Assembly: GCF_000411975.1 (NCBI RefSeq)
Contig: NZ_ASXG01000040.1
Location: forward strand, 1 to 64,000
Direction: 5' to 3'
From: Amycolatopsis orientalis DSM 43388
GTDB taxonomy: Bacteria; Actinomycetota; Actinomycetes; Mycobacteriales; Pseudonocardiaceae
Length of the DNA: 64,000 bases
The notes beneath the pieces are model-generated. The model was not told where the DNA came from and made no database searches. It saw only the letters and a program-made list of their open reading frames with translations. The stretch's first letter is position 1, and every line of letters starts with the position of its first letter. The position numbers and the translations under genes are program-made. Shown here one piece after another: positions 8,689-16,263 of this stretch.

Positions 8689-10272
8689 CTAGCTCCTTCG
8701 GGGCGAGAAGTCGTAGGTGGTGCCTGGGTCGCGTTCCCGCAACACCGGTTTGGCCACGCGCTCGGACGGGGTGCGGGGGAAGTCCGTGACGAACTCGACG
8801 TAGCGCGGCACCTTGAAGCGGGCGAGCTGGGCGCCTGCTTGTTCGCGGATGCGCTCGGCTGTCGTCCGGTCGGCCGGGATTCCGTTGCGCAGCTGGAGAA
8901 ACGCCTTGACCTCCTCGCCGAGCACCTCGTCCGGAACGGCGACCACCGCGGCGGCGACTACCCGGTCGTCGCGTTCCAGCGCCGCCTCGACCTCGGCGCA
9001 GGCGACGTTCTCGCCGCCCCGGCGCACCATGTCCTTGATCCGCCCGACCAGCCGGAGGCCTTCGCCTGATTGGCGGACGACGAGGTCGCCGGTGTGCAGC
9101 CAGCCGTCGCGCAGGATCGCTTCGGTGGCTTCGGGCCGGTTCCAGTAGCCCGTCATCATCGGCTTTCCGGCGACGACCAGCTCGCCCGGTTCGCCGTCCG
9201 GCGCCTCGCTGCCGTCCGGGGCCACCACGCGAATCCGCTTCGTGGGCACCGGACCGCCCAGGCTGCCAGTGCCCACTGCATCGGTGAGCGGGCTGAACAA
9301 GTCCACTCCGGACTCCGTCATCCCGTAAATCTCCCGCCACGGAGCACCCCACCGTTCCTCCAATTTCTCGTGGAGGGCAACGGGAATCCCCGAGCAGAAC
9401 ACCATCCGCAGCCGGTTGTCGCGATCCTCGGGCGTCGGCGGCTGCTTGAACAACAGCGTCGGCATCGACCCGAGGACGTAGAAGAACGTGACGCCGTGGC
9501 GGCGGACGTCGGCCATGAAGGTCGACGCGGAGAACCGCGGCAGCACGACCAGCGGTGCGCCGACGGTCAGCGCCAGCGCGGTGTTCCACTGTGGATCCAT
9601 GTACGAATACGGTTGCGCGGTAAGGATTACGTCGTCGGGTCCCAGCCCGGTCGCGCCCGCGCAGACCCAGCCCAGCCGCAGCCAGTAGTCGTGCGTGAGC
9701 ATGCAGGCCTTCGGGAAACCCGTCGTGCCCGAGGTGTACTGCAGGTTCGCCAGCGTCTCCGCTTCGGCCGGAATTGGCGGCGCCTGCGCGGGAAACGGCT
9801 TCGAACCGTCGTCGGCCACGTCGATCACGCGAACGCCCGCGAGCGCGTCGTCCGCCACCCGCACCTCCGCCACCAGATCCGCCCGCTCGGAGTCGGTGAA
9901 CACGATCCGGGCCCCCGAATCGCGCAGCACGAAGGCGAGATCCGCGCGCTGGTACGAGCAGTTGACCGGGACGACGACCGCGCCCGCCTTCAGCGCGGCC
10001 AGCCATACCACCGGCCAGTGGACGACGTTCGGGAGCATGATCGCGACCCGGTCTCCCGGGCGGACGCCGTCGACCTCAATCAGCCGGTGCGCCAGCCGCG
10101 ACGTCCAGGCGTCGATTTCGCCGAACGTCCAGGATCCCTCGGCGAACCGCAGGAATTCCCGGTCTCCGGCGTCCTCGGCCCGGCGCGCCAGCAACGCGGT
10201 CAGCGTCGGGACGGGCGGGGCCTCCTCCATCCGCTCGGCGCGGACCGCCGCGTCTTGCGTTCCGGTGCTCAC
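8689..10272 (-). CDS. AMP-forming acyl-CoA ligase
   Basis: This 527-residue ANL-superfamily enzyme shows the phosphate loop YTSGTTGFPKA, the YGMTESG motif, the GWLHTGDL hinge region and a C-terminal catalytic lysine region (PRTPSERVAK). It activates a carboxylic acid to its CoA thioester with ATP. The GTG start at 10272 overlaps the stop of the upstream hydrolase (GTGA), so the two are translationally coupled. Its placement after the gamma-glutamyl hydrolase suggests that it activates the acid freed from glutamate. Confidence 0.87.
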   Translation of the reverse strand: MSTGTQDAAVRAERMEEAPPVPTLTALLARRAEDAGDREFLRFAEGSWTFGEIDAWTSRLAHRLIEVDGVRPGDRVAIMLPNVVHWPVVWLAALKAGAVVVPVNCSYQRADLAFVLRDSGARIVFTDSERADLVAEVRVADDALAGVRVIDVADDGSKPFPAQAPPIPAEAETLANLQYTSGTTGFPKACMLTHDYWLRLGWVCAGATGLGPDDVILTAQPYSYMDPQWNTALALTVGAPLVVLPRFSASTFMADVRRHGVTFFYVLGSMPTLLFKQPPTPEDRDNRLRMVFCSGIPVALHEKLEERWGAPWREIYGMTESGVDLFSPLTDAVGTGSLGGPVPTKRIRVVAPDGSEAPDGEPGELVVAGKPMMTGYWNRPEATEAILRDGWLHTGDLVVRQSGEGLRLVGRIKDMVRRGGENVACAEVEAALERDDRVVAAAVVAVPDEVLGEEVKAFLQLRNGIPADRTTAERIREQAGAQLARFKVPRYVEFVTDFPRTPSERVAKPVLRERDPGTTYDFSPRRS

Positions 10273-11051
10273 AAGCAGCTCCTCTCGCGCTGGGACTCCA
10301 GCTGGCGGGCGGCCTCGGCGACGACCCAGGCGAAACTCGGGTCGCTGCCCGCCATCCACTCCGGATGCCACTGGACTCCGAGGACCGGAGCTCCCGGCAG
10401 CTCCACCGCCTCGACCACTCCGTCGCTCGCACGGCCGGTCACCACCAATCCGGCACCGCAGCGGTCGACTGCTTGGTGGTGCCAGGAATTGGTGCGCGCG
10501 GAGCCGCCGAAGAGGCTGGCGGCGGTCGAGCCCGGTGCGAAGGTCACGACGTGGTCGGCGGTCCCGTCGGTGGGCGCCGCCTCGGCCGACAGGTGCGCGA
10601 CCGGGCCGGCGGGCAGGTCGGCGATCAACGTGCCGCCCAAGGCGACGTTGAGCACCTGGAGGCCGCGGCAGACCGCCAGCACCGGGATCCGCCGTTCGAG
10701 CGCCGCGCGGACCAGGGCGAGTTCGTACTCGTCCCGCTCCGCGTCGTGGACCATCGGGTCGGCGCGCGGATCGATGTCGCGGACGACCGACGTGTCGCCG
10801 CCCCAGTACGCCGGGTGGACGTCCTGCCCGCCGGTCACCACGACCGCGGACAGCCACTCGCACACCCCCGCCGCGTCGGTGTCGTAGGACAGGTGGACCG
10901 GGAGGCCGCCCGCCGCGGCGATCCGGGTCGCGAAGTCCGCCATGAAACTGTCCGCGCACCGGTCGCCGTACCGTGCGTCGGCCCCGGCGATCAGGGAAAG
11001 CCGGAAGCGCCGGCCGGTGACGCCGATCAGCGGGCTCTCGCGCGGGCTCAC
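10269..11051 (-). CDS. Class I glutamine amidotransferase-like hydrolase (PuuD-like)
   Basis: 260 residues, peptidase C26 type. The catalytic Cys lies in VLAVCRGLQVLN, and the His-x-Glu pair is in GVQWHPEWM. Family members hydrolyse gamma-glutamyl amides, for example PuuD cleaving gamma-glutamyl-GABA. The GTG start (11051) overlaps the stop of the glutamine-synthetase-type gene by four bases. This coupling of ligase and hydrolase is typical of gamma-glutamylation pathways. Confidence 0.87.
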   Translation of the reverse strand: MSPRESPLIGVTGRRFRLSLIAGADARYGDRCADSFMADFATRIAAAGGLPVHLSYDTDAAGVCEWLSAVVVTGGQDVHPAYWGGDTSVVRDIDPRADPMVHDAERDEYELALVRAALERRIPVLAVCRGLQVLNVALGGTLIADLPAGPVAHLSAEAAPTDGTADHVVTFAPGSTAASLFGGSARTNSWHHQAVDRCGAGLVVTGRASDGVVEAVELPGAPVLGVQWHPEWMAGSDPSFAWVVAEAARQLESQRERSCL

Positions 11052-12382
11052 GGCAGCTCGAAGTAGCGGGCCGACTCCCACTCGGAGAGTTCGGCGAACG
11101 GGTCGCCGCCCATGGTGTGGAAGGCCAGCCACTCCCACCGGCGCGACGCGACCCAGAAGTCGACGAACTCGTTCCCGAGCAGCTCGCGCAAATTCGCGTC
11201 GGCGTCGAGCGCGGCGGCCGCTTTCGTGATGGTGTCCGGGATCCGCTCGATGCCGAGCCCGGGCGGCAGGCACCACGCCATGTCGGAGACCGGCTCCGGC
11301 GGCTCCAGCTTCTGCTCGACGCCCGCGACGACCCCGGCCAGGACGCCGGCGAGCGCGAGATAGAGGTTCGCGTCCGCGCCGGGGAGGCGGTATTCGAGAC
11401 GGGAGTACTCCGGGTGGCCGACGACCGCGCGCACCGCGGCGGTTTTGTTGCTGATGCCCCAGCTGATCGTGACCGGCGGGCCGCTGAGGTCGACCAGCCT
11501 GCGGTACGAGGTGATCTGCGGCAGCACGATCGAGGTGTTGCCGGCGATGGTCTCCAGCAGTCCGCCGACGGCGTGCAGCATGGTCTCGGACGGCCCGTCC
11601 TCGGCGTAGAACGCGTTGGCTCCGTCGCGCTGCAGGGAGAGATTGATGTGGGACGCCTGGCCGTATCCGGCAGTGGGCTTGGCCATGAAGGTGACGCTGC
11701 GGCCGAGGTCGTGCGCCACCTCGCGCATCACCTGACGGGTGCGCGCCCAGTCGTCGGCGACCTTGATCGGGTCGCCCATCGCGATGTTGAGCTCGATCTG
11801 ACCGGCGGCGTCCTCGTCGTTCCAGGCCTCCCAGACGATGCCGACCTCGTCGAGCCGATCGGTCACCGCGTGCAGGTATTCGGACCAGTCCTGGGATTTG
11901 GCGTGGTGGTAAGCGGTTCCGGCGGTGCCGCCGAGCGGCGACAGGTCGCGGTAGCCGCGGGCGCGCGCCTCGTGGATCGACTCCTCGAAAACCGTCGCCT
12001 CGATCTCGACCGCGACGGTGGCGGTGTAGCCGTGCTGGGCGAGCCGGTCCACCATGCGGCGCACCAGGTTTCGCGGGCAGAGCGGGACCGGGCGGCCGTC
12101 CTTGAGCCAGTAGTCGCCGATCACCGCGTCCAGACCCGGCTTCCAGCGCACCAGCGTGGCCGGGTCCGGCCGCAGGTAGACGTCGTCGATGTGGCCGCGC
12201 CATTCCGGGAACGCCGCCCCGAACACCGGCAGGTTGCCCAGATCGAGGCCGAACAGCAGGTCCGCGTGCGGGAAACCGGCGTGCTTGCCGGACTCGTACT
12301 TCCGGGGCGAGACGGTCTTGCCGAGGAAACAGCCCTCGTGGTTCGTCGCTTCGAGGCGCACAGCGCGCGGAGTGTCAGACAT
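11048..12382 (-). CDS. Glutamine-synthetase-family gamma-glutamylamine ligase (PuuA/GlnA3/GlnA4-like)
   Basis: 444 residues with GS-family motifs, including the beta-Grasp start, the ATP-site KPTAGYGQASHINLSL and the glutamate-site arginines around RLEYRLPGADAN. It lacks the usual adenylylation region and has the shorter length of the PuuA and GlnA3/GlnA4 groups, which join glutamate to polyamines or ethanolamine. The paired hydrolase, FAD oxidase and aldehyde dehydrogenase support this over ammonia assimilation. The ATG at 12382 overlaps the preceding gene by 8 bases. Confidence 0.87.
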   Translation of the reverse strand: MSDTPRAVRLEATNHEGCFLGKTVSPRKYESGKHAGFPHADLLFGLDLGNLPVFGAAFPEWRGHIDDVYLRPDPATLVRWKPGLDAVIGDYWLKDGRPVPLCPRNLVRRMVDRLAQHGYTATVAVEIEATVFEESIHEARARGYRDLSPLGGTAGTAYHHAKSQDWSEYLHAVTDRLDEVGIVWEAWNDEDAAGQIELNIAMGDPIKVADDWARTRQVMREVAHDLGRSVTFMAKPTAGYGQASHINLSLQRDGANAFYAEDGPSETMLHAVGGLLETIAGNTSIVLPQITSYRRLVDLSGPPVTISWGISNKTAAVRAVVGHPEYSRLEYRLPGADANLYLALAGVLAGVVAGVEQKLEPPEPVSDMAWCLPPGLGIERIPDTITKAAAALDADANLRELLGNEFVDFWVASRRWEWLAFHTMGGDPFAELSEWESARYFELP

Positions 12383-13022
12383 CGTAACGAACCTTCCAGG
12401 AGGCGCCGGCCAGGACCGACAGCTGCGACATGGTTCCTTGCAGGCCAAGGGCACCGGCGTTGAGAACGGCGAAAAGGTCGTCGGCGCCGGAGAAAATGCC
12501 CGCGAGCGAATCCGGATCCGAGGCGATGAGGTAGCGCGAGGAGCCCTCGCCGAGCACGAGCTGCTCCAGCCCGCCCTCGCCTTCAGTGACCACCACGAGC
12601 GTCTCGGGCATTCCCGGAAGCGTCCGGGTACGGTCCCAGAACTGCTTCGCTCCTTCGCGCCACGGCGGGATCGGCGGCGTGAGCGCGTGCAGCACGCCAG
12701 CGGCGAGGTCGGTGTCGCCGACCGCCTCCGCGGCGGGCGCGAACCGCCCGTTGAGGTCGACCGTCACCACCGCGTCGGGCTCGACCAGCACCCCGCTGGA
12801 AACGTCGATTCCCTTGGGGCCGAAGGCAATCGTGGCCGACTGGGGCGTGTCGTGCGACTTCACCGCGACGACCCCGCTGGTGCGGCTGAGGTCCTCCAGC
12901 GCGTACCCGGCGCGGTGTGCGTCGCGCAGCGTGCGGCCGATCAGCCGGACGATCGGACTGGCGTCGTCCTCGATCCTGATTTCGACCCGCGCGGCGTCCG
13001 CGGTGCGCTTCCCTCTGGTCAT
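12375..13022 (-). CDS. SCP2-like protein, first gene of the eight-gene operon
   Basis: 215 residues without strong catalytic motifs. Two similar halves can be seen, each with a strand-rich part followed by a GxxDLxxGxLxAL- or SLAGIFSGADDLFAVLNAGAL-type helix, resembling sterol-carrier-protein-2 folds. SCP2-like proteins bind hydrophobic ligands or CoA esters, so it may hold a pathway intermediate. The assignment is by pattern only. It heads the leftward operon and starts 34 bases from operator B. Confidence 0.5.
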   Translation of the reverse strand: MTRGKRTADAARVEIRIEDDASPIVRLIGRTLRDAHRAGYALEDLSRTSGVVAVKSHDTPQSATIAFGPKGIDVSSGVLVEPDAVVTVDLNGRFAPAAEAVGDTDLAAGVLHALTPPIPPWREGAKQFWDRTRTLPGMPETLVVVTEGEGGLEQLVLGEGSSRYLIASDPDSLAGIFSGADDLFAVLNAGALGLQGTMSQLSVLAGASWKVRYDV

Positions 13023-13055
13023 TTCCGGTCCTTTCGGGTGCCGTTCGCGGCGAAC

Positions 13056-13084
13056 TTAGTCATTTGACTGAGGCAGTTGACCAG
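13056..13084. promoter_or_regulatory. 29-bp operator, copy B
   Basis: The left arm TTAGTCA is at 13056-13062 and the right arm TTGACCA begins at 13077, in the same spacing as copy A. It lies between the divergent SCP2-like gene (start 13022) and the esterase gene (start 13149), so one site could control both directions. Confidence 0.78.
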
Positions 13085-13148
13085 TGATAGTGAGTCACGG
13101 GTCACACGGTGTCAACACCCCTCGGCGAATTCGCCAGAAAGGTCCTCG

Positions 13149-14090
13149 ATGACCGAACCTTCGTGCTGGGCCCGGCTTGATCGCAACGCATTCCTTGTCG
13201 CACAAGCGATCTCGGCCGCTCTGCCCGCCCCCGTCCGCGAACTCGGCGCCGAAAACGCGCGCGCGATGCTGGCGAGCACGCCACCCGAAGTCCCGCGCAC
13301 GGCACTCGACCGGGTCGAAGAACTCGCGGTGCCGACGCGCGCCGGACAACTCCGCGCGCGCCGCTATCACGCACCGGCGGCACGGGGCGGCGTGCTGCTC
13401 TACCTCCACGGCGGCGGATTCGTCCTCGGCACGCTCGACGGCGCGGACGAGGCGTGTCGCGCCATCGCCGCCCGATCGGGCTGGGACGTGCTGTCGCTGG
13501 AGTACCGGCTCGCGCCCGAACACCCGTATCCCGCCGCGTTCGAGGACGCCGTCGACACGGTCGCCTGGCTCCGGAAGGACGGCAGCGACCGGATCGCCGT
13601 CGGCGGCGACTCCGCGGGCGGCAACCTCGCCGCCGCGCTCTGCCTGCACCTGCGCGAGCACGGCTTGCGCTTGCCGGAGACCCAAATCCTGGTCTACCCG
13701 GCGGTCGACGACCGCTTCGCCACGCCGTCCTGGACGGAGTGCGCCGACGCTCCCCTGCTGACCACCGCCGACGCGCGCTGGTGTTGGGAGCAGTACGTCG
13801 GGGGCAGTTCCGCCGCCATCGACCAGTACGCGGCGCCGATGAAGGCGGCGTCCCTGCGCGGCTTGCCACCGGCACTCGTGCTCACCGCGGAAGTCGATCC
13901 GCTGCGCGACGACGGGGAGGCCTACGTCGAACGACTTCGAGCCGACGGCGTACCGGTCGCCTTGATCCGCCACGCCGGGGTTTTCCACGGGTTTTTCACC
14001 GAAGTCGGCACCTTCCCGCAGACCGACGCCGCGCTCTCCGCCGTGGCCCGGCACCTTCAGGCCATTGACTCCGGTCACAGCGGCCCGTAG
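13149..14090 (+). CDS. Alpha/beta-hydrolase esterase, HSL family
   Basis: 313 residues with the hormone-sensitive-lipase oxyanion motif HGGGF, the nucleophile elbow GDSAGG, a catalytic Asp in EVDPLRDDG and a His in HAGVFHGFF. Such enzymes hydrolyse short-chain esters and lactones. The ATG at 13149 follows an AGAAAGG-like ribosome site; a longer frame from 13077 would run through operator B. It precedes the Baeyer-Villiger-type monooxygenase, so it plausibly hydrolyses the ester made by it. Confidence 0.87.
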   Translation: MTEPSCWARLDRNAFLVAQAISAALPAPVRELGAENARAMLASTPPEVPRTALDRVEELAVPTRAGQLRARRYHAPAARGGVLLYLHGGGFVLGTLDGADEACRAIAARSGWDVLSLEYRLAPEHPYPAAFEDAVDTVAWLRKDGSDRIAVGGDSAGGNLAAALCLHLREHGLRLPETQILVYPAVDDRFATPSWTECADAPLLTTADARWCWEQYVGGSSAAIDQYAAPMKAASLRGLPPALVLTAEVDPLRDDGEAYVERLRADGVPVALIRHAGVFHGFFTEVGTFPQTDAALSAVARHLQAIDSGHSGP

Positions 14091-14094
14091 CTTC

Positions 14095-14123
14095 TTAGTC
14101 ATTCGACTCAGACTTTTGACCAA
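14095..14123. promoter_or_regulatory. 29-bp operator, copy C
   Basis: The left arm TTAGTCA is at 14095-14101 and the right arm TTGACCAA begins at 14116, matching copies A and B in arm sequence and spacing. It starts 4 bases after the esterase stop and 70 bases before the monooxygenase gene, implying a second regulated promoter inside the rightward group. Confidence 0.78.
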
Positions 14124-14164
14124 TCTCGCGCGGCACGCCCGGCAACCCTCGAGGAGCGGAAACC

Positions 14165-15886
14165 ATGACCGACAGCACGACGCAGCCCGCCGCCGTCGTC
14201 GACGTCCTGTGCGTCGGCGCCGGGTTCTCCGGCCTGTACGCCGCCTATCAGGCCCGCGAGCACGGCTGGACGTTCGCCGGATTCGAGGCCGCGCCCGAGG
14301 TCGGCGGCACGTGGTTCCTGAACACCTACCCCGGCGCGCGATGCGACGTGGAGAGCATCTACTACTCGTATTCCTTCAGCGAGGAACTGCAGAAGGAATG
14401 GACCTGGAGCGAACGCTTCGCGCCGCAGGCGGAAATCCTGCGCTATATCAACCATGTCGCCGATCGCTTCGACCTGCGCCGGTATTTTCAGTTCAGCACC
14501 AAGGTAGTAGCGGCCCATTGGCTGGCTGAGGAAAAGCTCTGGGAGGTGACGCTCGATTCCGGCGCCACCCGGCGGGGCCGCTATCTGCTGGCCGCTTCGG
14601 GCGGGTTGTCCACGCCGAAGGACGTCGACGTGCCCGGTCTGAAGAATTTCGCCGGCCGCACCGTTTCGACGAGCCGCTGGAACCTCTCGCTGGACGACCT
14701 CAAGGGCAAGCGGGTCGCGGTGATCGGCACGGGATCCTCTGGCGTGCAATGCATTCCGCTCATCGCCGAGGTGGCCGAGCAGCTGACCGTGTTCCAGCGC
14801 ACCGCCAATTACGTGTTCCCGGCCCGCAATCGCGTGCTGCCGCCCGAGGTCGTCGACGAGATCAAGAGCCGGTACCCGGAAATCCGCCAGGAATGCCGCT
14901 ATTCGCCCGGCGGCATCCCGGACCGCCCGGTGACCGACCGCGCCTTCGACGTGTCCGACGAAGAACGCCAGCGCCGCTATGAAGCAGCGTACGAGCGCAG
15001 CGGTTTCCAGGGCGTGGGCGCGGAATTCGCCGACCTGCTCTTCGACCTCGACGCGAACAAGACCGCGGCCGATTTCTTCCGCGGCAAGATCCACGAAATA
15101 GTCCACGACCAGCGCACGGCGACGCTGCTGGAGCCGCACTTCCCGCTCGGCGCCAAGCGAAGCTGTTTCGGCACCGGCTATTACGAGACTTTCAACCGTC
15201 CCAACGTTTCCCTGGTCTCGCTTCGCGAGGAACCCATCACCACGATGACCGCGGACAGCATCGTCACCGAGGCGGGTTCGTACGAGGTCGACGTCATCGT
15301 CCTGGCGATCGGATTCGACGCCTTCACCGGACCGCTCTTCGGGCTCAACGTCACCGCGCCCGGCCACGGCAAGCTGCAGGACGTCTGGCACGACGGCGTG
15401 CGCACCTACCTCGGTCTGCTCACCGCGGGATTCCCCAACTTCTTCATGGTCGCCGGTCCGCAAAGCCCGGCGCTCGCCAGCAATGTCGTAATGACCATCG
15501 AGCAGGCGGTCGACTGGATCACCGACCTGATCGCCCACGCGCGGGCTGAGGGCCGCGAGGTCATCGAGGCGACCCCCGAGGGCCAGGACGACTGGGTGGA
15601 CATCACCGAGTGGACGGTGAACCAGACGCTCTACGCGAGCACCGATTCGTGGTACCGAGGCTCCAATGTCGCAGGCAAACCGTCGACTTTCATGGGCTAT
15701 GTCGGCGGCGTCGGCCGGTACCGCCGGATCTGCGAGGAAATCGCCCGCCGCGGTTATCCCGGCATCGCTTTCGACGGGAAGGCCGTCGCCGAACGCCTCG
15801 GCCGCATCGACACCGAGGTCGAGGTCCCGGCTCCGACGACGGCGCGGGAGGGGCAGACGGACGCCGCCACCGTCGTCGGCGGATGA
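14165..15886 (+). CDS. Flavin-containing (Baeyer-Villiger-type) monooxygenase
   Basis: 573 residues with FAD Rossmann site GAGFSG (about residue 18), the GGTWFLNTYPGARCD segment typical of Baeyer-Villiger enzymes, a second NADPH Rossmann site GTGSSGVQC and an LAIGFDAFTG motif. The family fingerprint FxGxxxHxxxW reads FAGRTVSTSRW here, so the histidine is serine. It would insert oxygen next to a ketone using NADPH and O2. Downstream genes overlap by ATGA, giving a three-gene unit under operator C. The Ser substitution makes a plain ketone-to-ester role less certain. Confidence 0.85.
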   Translation: MTDSTTQPAAVVDVLCVGAGFSGLYAAYQAREHGWTFAGFEAAPEVGGTWFLNTYPGARCDVESIYYSYSFSEELQKEWTWSERFAPQAEILRYINHVADRFDLRRYFQFSTKVVAAHWLAEEKLWEVTLDSGATRRGRYLLAASGGLSTPKDVDVPGLKNFAGRTVSTSRWNLSLDDLKGKRVAVIGTGSSGVQCIPLIAEVAEQLTVFQRTANYVFPARNRVLPPEVVDEIKSRYPEIRQECRYSPGGIPDRPVTDRAFDVSDEERQRRYEAAYERSGFQGVGAEFADLLFDLDANKTAADFFRGKIHEIVHDQRTATLLEPHFPLGAKRSCFGTGYYETFNRPNVSLVSLREEPITTMTADSIVTEAGSYEVDVIVLAIGFDAFTGPLFGLNVTAPGHGKLQDVWHDGVRTYLGLLTAGFPNFFMVAGPQSPALASNVVMTIEQAVDWITDLIAHARAEGREVIEATPEGQDDWVDITEWTVNQTLYASTDSWYRGSNVAGKPSTFMGYVGGVGRYRRICEEIARRGYPGIAFDGKAVAERLGRIDTEVEVPAPTTAREGQTDAATVVGG

Positions 15887-16263
15887 AGGTCGTGCACCAG
15901 CGCTACGTCGCCTATTCCGACGCCCATTACGCCGGAAACCTCGTTGACGGCGCATACAGCCTGAAGTTGTTCGGCGACGCCGGAACCCATTTGGCAATCC
16001 TCGGCGACGGCCACGAGAGCCTTTTCGCGGGCTACTCCTCCGTCGAATTCCTCGCCCCGGTTCGCGGCGGCGACGTGATCGAGGTCGAGGCTCGCTTGGC
16101 GGCCAAGGGAACCCGCAGCCGGACGGTCGATTTCGAACTGCGCGTCATCTGCCGCTCGCTCGACGAGTCCGGCCGGGCCGAGGTCCTGGCCGAACCGATC
16201 GTCGCGACCCGCGCCCGCGGAACGGGCGTCCTTCCCGCTGATTTCGTTAAGGAGAACCAATGA
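15883..16263 (+). CDS. Hotdog-fold protein, beta-aminoacyl-CoA ammonia-lyase-like
   Basis: 126 residues. The pattern SDAHYAGNLVDGAYSLKLFGD, followed by VEFLAPVRGGDVIEVEA, matches the hotdog-fold family holding beta-alanyl-CoA and 3-aminobutyryl-CoA ammonia-lyases and related thioesterases. A lyase would convert a 3-amino-acyl-CoA to an enoyl-CoA plus ammonia, which links it to the CoA ligase and enoyl-CoA hydratase of the opposite operon. The start overlaps the monooxygenase stop (ATGA). A thioesterase role is the main alternative. Confidence 0.7.
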   Translation: MKVVHQRYVAYSDAHYAGNLVDGAYSLKLFGDAGTHLAILGDGHESLFAGYSSVEFLAPVRGGDVIEVEARLAAKGTRSRTVDFELRVICRSLDESGRAEVLAEPIVATRARGTGVLPADFVKENQ

